Shown here: positions 9,419 through 12,974 of the stretch, in pieces
Layout of the letters: each line of letters begins with the position of its first letter
How positions within the stretch are numbered: the stretch's first letter is position 1
From: Zygnema cylindricum
Taxonomy: Eukaryota > Streptophyta > Zygnematophyceae > Zygnematales > Zygnemataceae
Direction of reading: 5' to 3'
Length of the DNA stretch: 12,974 nucleotides
Assembly: GCA_037447655.1 (NCBI GenBank)
Contig: JBBHKE010002241.1
Coordinates: 1 to 12,974, forward strand
The notes under the pieces: model-generated
Seen by the model: only the letters and a program-made list of their open reading frames with translations
Databases searched by the model: none
What the model was told of the DNA's origin: nothing
Translations under genes and position numbers: made by a program

Positions 9419-10023
9419 GATTGCGTACGGCTGGTATGCCTCCGTACACTCAGTAATGAGCTCGTGTATATTTGTAGGACTTAGTCATTTTTAGTCATAG
9501 GAACTTTTGGACCAAAAACTGTTTATGGTGTTTTTTGGTAAATTTATCTGAGGATAACTCTCAGATCTGTTGGCAGAATTATCTGAAATTCTGCATGTGT
9601 GTTCCTCTTTATATTGTTATTATTTTCACAGATTTTCAGGCCTATTGTGTGCCTCGTCTGTGTTTTACTTCATTGTGAAGTTAGTAGTTCTGGTAGACTG
9701 TTTTTATGCAACTTTGGCTAGATGATGTGATCGCTCTGTTTATTATATTTGTCTGAAACTTTTTGAGGTTATTCCAAAGCCTAGATACTATCTGTTAATG
9801 TAGTTTCAGCTTGTTTTGTTATTTCTGTAGAATTCTGTGTTGATTCAAAGTAGGCTGTTTTTGGGTAGTCTGTGGTGCTTCCGAGGGTGAATCCATGGCT
9901 AGAAATGGCTATGGACAACAGCAATAACCCTAAATCCTTCGAAAAAAACAATTTTTTTGTTTACTTACAAATTCTTTTGATTCATACCACTAAGAGGATT
10001 TGTACTAGATTCTTATACAATGT
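9419..10023. other. Spacer between the two repeats, UTR- or intron-like
   Basis: This T-rich single-copy stretch holds no supported gene. It has the look of a plant 5' UTR or intron. Near its right side an ATG at 9895 opens a ten-codon frame (MARNGYGQQQ) that stops at once, followed by TAACCCTAAA at 9925-9934, which contains a telo-box-like AACCCTAA. A small perfect hairpin ATCTGAG/CTCAGAT lies at 9546-9566. Confidence 0.45.
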
Positions 10024-10030
10024 GGTCGAC

Positions 10031-10036
10031 TTTATT
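10031..10036 (-). terminator. AATAAA at the minus-strand 3' edge of copy B
   Basis: TTTATT on the plus strand, equivalent to 8267-8272 in copy A. It supports minus as the sense strand of the repeat. The flanking bases beyond the boundary differ from copy A and are not poly(A). Confidence 0.4.
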
Positions 10037-10271
10037 AAAAAGCGCGATGGTAAACCATATGAGTCCATAGGAACAAAAAGAAGTAGCATTGCTAAAACTG
10101 AAAAACCACATAACAAGGGAATAAACAAAAGGGAAAATCAAGGCAAAAACTACAAAAATACGAAAGGATGGCAGGGAAGTCTAAAACACCCAAAAAAACA
10201 AATCCAACAAACAAAACATCAAAGGAAAAAGCTAACACGTAGCAAAAAAAACCCCCAACATAACTAAAAAC

Positions 10272-10634
10272 TTACGGAAAGCAACCACGTAAGTCCCAGG
10301 ATCCTGGAGGAGCACGAGGAGGAAGTTCCGGAACACGCCGTCGATCCATAACGGCAATAGACGATCGAAGTAATATAGAGGCCAACACCCGTTGTAGGGC
10401 CACGGAAAAACGTTGACGATAAAAAGAAGTAAGGACTGAAACAGGGGGGCTCCCAGGTCCTCGCCTCTCAAACGAGCGTAGACCACAAGTACGGAAAAAC
10501 TCGTCCAAAGCCACACCTAAGCAACCACATATCTCGACCGCCATCGGAATGAAGCCATCAATAGCGTCGCGTAGGGCATAATCACGTCCATTACGAAGCA
10601 CGTACTTTAGTCTGGTCGAAATGCATATTTTCAA
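10272..10634 (-). pseudogene. Unidentified 120-codon frame in copy B
   Basis: This is the partner of the frame at 8508-8870, with the same start, stop and length. It reads DEFFRTCGLRSFERR where copy A has DEFFCTCGRRSFERR, and PGSWDLRGCFP at the end where copy A has PGFGDLRGCFP. No known domain is recognised. Upstream on the minus strand (10635-11178) no continuing frame is visible, so any larger protein has been lost or was never part of this repeat. Confidence 0.4.
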
Positions 10635-11353
10635 ATTTTGGCACGATAGAATGTACCAACCGAATTCTGGTCATCATGGCTCATCGGTCCTCCAGCCAAG
10701 ACCGTTTCTCCAACGAAAACGAGCGTCACATACTAAAAAATTGAAAATTGTATGACATGTAGTACTGCCACGTTGGCGCGGATTTTCTAGCAAGCACGCA
10801 CTATGAAGTACAAATTCTATGAACTATAAGGGGGTGTCCCCATGTAATCGATACTTCTATAGAAGTGTTTTGGACTCTACAATAGTGAAGATTCTCCCTA
10901 CTACTTTGAATAACGTCCCAAAGTGCGAAAATGAAATCGGAGCTTAAAAATATGACGGTTGTAGACGTAGGTACAACTTGTGACGGTTGAGGACAACTAC
11001 GAAACTTCCGACAATTGGTGGCGCCAACAAAAACAGCGACAGTTGTAGACGTCTAAATTATTGTGACATTGTGCGAGGTGATTTTTGATGAAGTTTTTTG
11101 ATGGGCTGGATTATCTTGCCCAAGGGTCGAAAAGAGGAAAAGGCCAAAATGCGTTCACATGACGACAAACATGCAGTACATTCGAAGTATCGAATTGACG
11201 TTCACTGTATTGTGGTAAAAGTGATTTTTTCGTACGGCTAAAGTTTTTCTCGTTGGGAACTAAATTTTGGGAAAAACGACAGGAAAATGTCAATACTTTA
11301 ATACATGGGGACGCACCTCAAGTCACCACTGTAGTATGTAATGGGTACATATA

Positions 11354-11435
11354 GCGTCCCATACCTTTTCCTACATTAATTTTAGGGAATTGATGCGTCT
11401 CATACCTTTTCCTACATTAATTTTAAGGAATTCAT
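11354..11435 (+). repeat. Tandem pair of 41-bp units
   Basis: Units 11354-11394 and 11395-11435 both begin GCGTC and share CATACCTTTTCCTACATTAA. They differ at three positions (C/T, G/A and G/C by eye). They lie about 175 bp beyond copy B. Confidence 0.9.
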
Positions 11436-11868
11436 CATGGCAGCGACTATTTTGGCTGCGCACGGTCAATTACGTCATTTTGTGAAATATTGTACTTTTG
11501 AAGTACACAATGGTACAAGTTAAGTACCGTTGAGTCTAAATTTGACGGTCAATCGGTTTGACAGCTTTGACTTTCAAAATATTGCTACAACCGCTTAAAT
11601 TTTTGCCGCGCTTGCGAACGTCGACCATCATATTAAAGTTAGCAATTCACACGGCCGGGGAAGGTTTACGGTAACAAAGCTGCGGCAACCACATGTAAAT
11701 AAAAGTGTTGCGCACAGTCACTTTTTGTCTTTACTTGAGCTCCATGGTGAGAGCATATGTTGGATTTTAACTTAGGGTCAAGTTCTAGCAATCGTTTATG
11801 TAATCGTACGGCCAACTCTACGGGCCGGGTTAATTGAGTCGATGTTCCATCACGAAGAGTTTGTAAAC

Positions 11869-11908
11869 CACGTGTTATATATTGAGTGGCACCACGTGGG
11901 TTTTGACC
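11869..11908 (+). promoter_or_regulatory. Two G-boxes around a TATA-like motif
   Basis: CACGTG occurs at 11869-11874 and 11893-11898, exactly 24 bp apart, with TTATATATT at 11875-11883 between them and a W-box-like TTGACC at 11903-11908. In plants CACGTG is bound by bHLH and bZIP factors and TTGACC/T by WRKY factors. No clear gene starts on either side, so a promoter role is inference and chance grouping is possible. Confidence 0.3.
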
Positions 11909-12656
11909 GGATATTTAAAATCTTTTAAAAATCTTCACACCGACAAATTTCACTTCAATTTTTCACTTGCGTATCATGTACCTGCGTGCCAAATCATAAT
12001 ACGACAAAACTTTTGTACTTTATGAAAACGCCAACCTTTTACTCCAGCTCATTTTTTAGGGTTAATGTTTTCAAACATAACGAAAATCCTTTGCCGGAAA
12101 TAGTGTGACGAAAGATCGTTGCCAAAAATAGCGCGTCGAAGGACGGCTTCGAGATTACTTTTTTAATTTTCATTTGCATTTTGAAACATACATACCATGT
12201 GCAAATTTCGTCAATTTTCGTTGGTTTTACATCATGACACGTAGCTTAATCGTCCAACGTGTCACGATTTTTTTTTCTGTATCTGCCAACCCACTTCCTA
12301 GAGGTAGGTTGACAGTTACAGAGAAAAATGAAGCGAACGCCTTGAGGATGAACATCCGACAGTCATTATTACGTCCTAGACCTTCGGAGAGTATTGGCAA
12401 GATTCTCTGTAATGTTGTTTTTCGTATAAAAACAAAAGAAAAGAGACTGGGGTGTTGGATCGATCAGCTCTGCAGATCGGTTTCTTACAGACCGAGGCAC
12501 AGACAACAAGTGCTTCCAGAATTCTGCGCAGGTCTTACTGAATGAATGCGTGGTGGACAGGAAAGCACGCAGAACCTCACATAACTTCCACACTTAAACA
12601 ACACACTGTCTCCACAAAAAAACCGTCCATGAAAAACCAGAACACTCTGCATCAAA

Positions 12657-12780
12657 AAGCTCCTTCATAACATAATGCACTATGTTCTGGTGTATGGACA
12701 TACGGCAGACGGAAGACAACATTCAACAAACGACAGACACAACACAGCGTATCATAGTGCATTATCTTCCAATGGAGCTT
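12657..12780. repeat. Imperfect inverted repeat (fold-back) of 124 bp
   Basis: The arms are AAGCTCC at 12657-12663 pairing with GGAGCTT at 12774-12780, and ATAATGCACTATG at 12672-12684 pairing with CATAGTGCATTAT at 12753-12765. An 8-nt segment separates the two stems on each side (12664-12671 and 12766-12773), which makes a symmetric internal loop. The terminal loop is 68 nt. It could be a small fold-back transposon remnant or a hairpin transcript. Confidence 0.7.
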
Positions 12781-12974
12781 CACCCTAAAACGACTCTCCA
12801 AACTTTCGTCAACCATTGTACATGTCCACGACAAGACCAATAGCAGGCATCCAAAACACCCTTCAAATTGCTGGGACAAAAAGAATATACAAACTGTATG
12901 AGGGCTCCTACTTCGCAGCGAGCAGTGTTAATAACTGTGAGCTGAACAGTCGCCAAAGAAAGATCACCTACACT
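12781..12974. other. Right edge, no gene recognised
   Basis: Nothing in the last 194 bp can be supported as a feature. The minus-strand frame at 12652-12879 spans the inverted repeat and has no domain I recognise. Confidence 0.5.

Larger units (their letters stand above)
10024..11178 (-). repeat. Dispersed 1.16-kb repeat, copy B
   Basis: Copy B is 1155 bp, a direct partner of 8260-9418. It shares the same two boundaries, the minus-strand 120-codon frame, the adjacent palindromes GGGGTGTCCCC and ACTTCTATAGAAGT (10853-10866), and the AATAAA edge at 10031-10036. From 10494 to 11178 it matches copy A without substitutions, differing only by four missing single bases. From 10024 to 10493 it carries many changes. 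Confidence 0.85.
11179..12656. other. No supportable gene; mixed non-coding sequence
   Basis: The stretch after copy B has no frame with a recognisable domain. Overlapping frames at 12174-12545 (plus) and 12369-12593 (minus) contradict each other and neither resembles a known protein. Small inverted repeats occur: GTACTT/AAGTAC at 11492-11506 and GGTAC/GTACC at 11512-11528. Confidence 0.5.

Noticed and set aside
11015-11035. TTGGCGCCACC on the minus strand as a primer binding site
   Set aside because: It shares only the first bases with known plant PBS motifs, is part of a local palindrome, and lies inside the repeat rather than at an LTR boundary.
8260-11178. The two repeats as the LTRs of one short retrotransposon
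   Set aside because: They are direct and similar, but the copies lack matching TG...CA ends. No primer binding site adjoins either inner edge, and no purine tract precedes the other. No target duplication was found. The internal 605 bp has no retroelement coding. The uneven divergence also fits poorly.
12174-12593. Overlapping frames on both strands near the right end
   Set aside because: Neither resembles a known protein, they overlap antisense, and the lengths are within what random sequence gives. Possible splice-like motifs on the minus strand did not lead to a coherent product.
1-12974. tRNA genes, rRNA, CRISPR arrays
   Set aside because: No GTTCRANNC-type tRNA B box with a foldable partner, no rRNA-like stretch and no evenly spaced direct repeats with unique spacers were seen. 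The minisatellite has no spacers.

Overview
The window is nuclear DNA from a plant. It holds a GH81 beta-1,3-glucanase exon of plant type, a seven-exon gene with GT-AG introns whose predicted protein matches the plant nuclear poly(A)-binding family, and decayed Ty1/copia retrotransposon pieces. Nothing looks bacterial: no operons, and no Shine-Dalgarno or CRISPR-like structure was seen. The genus cannot be fixed from this sequence. A non-seed land plant is a loose guess only.

Layout from left to right. Positions 62-450 (minus) hold a broken copia RNase H end, and 1329-2290 (plus) a broken copia reverse transcriptase, so the two remnants point in opposite directions. At 2377-3135 (plus) lies the C-terminal GH81 catalytic exon, preceded by a splice acceptor and followed by an AATAAA signal. 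No upstream GH81 exon is visible, and the RT remnant ends about 85 bp before the exon. Positions 3136-5061 are AT-rich low-complexity DNA with no gene I can support.

The best gene in the window is on the minus strand at 5062-7801. It has seven exons that splice in phase to a 215-residue protein with an acidic N-terminus, a coiled coil, one RRM and an arginine-rich tail, which is the plan of nuclear poly(A)-binding protein (PABPN1, plant PABN). Simple frame translation does not show it, because its exons are only 49-132 bp of coding sequence. Its introns carry two unusual repeats: a roughly 25-bp minisatellite abutting the intron 2 acceptor, and a long sense-strand pyrimidine tract with an imperfect tandem duplication in intron 6.

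Upstream of that gene lie two direct copies of a roughly 1.16-kb repeat (8260-9418 and 10024-11178), separated by about 605 bp. Each carries the same-length 120-codon minus-strand frame and an AATAAA at the minus-strand 3' edge, which suggests a retroelement tail. Their divergence is strikingly uneven: about 30 substitutions in one segment of roughly 470 bp, and none in the adjoining 689 bp. The right end (11179-12974) has a 41-bp tandem repeat, a small promoter-like cluster with two G-boxes, and a 124-bp imperfect inverted repeat, but no gene I can support.

I see no convincing new multi-gene system. The items most worth a second look are the mosaic repeat pair, the minisatellite that must supply the intron 2 branch point, and the right-end hairpin.
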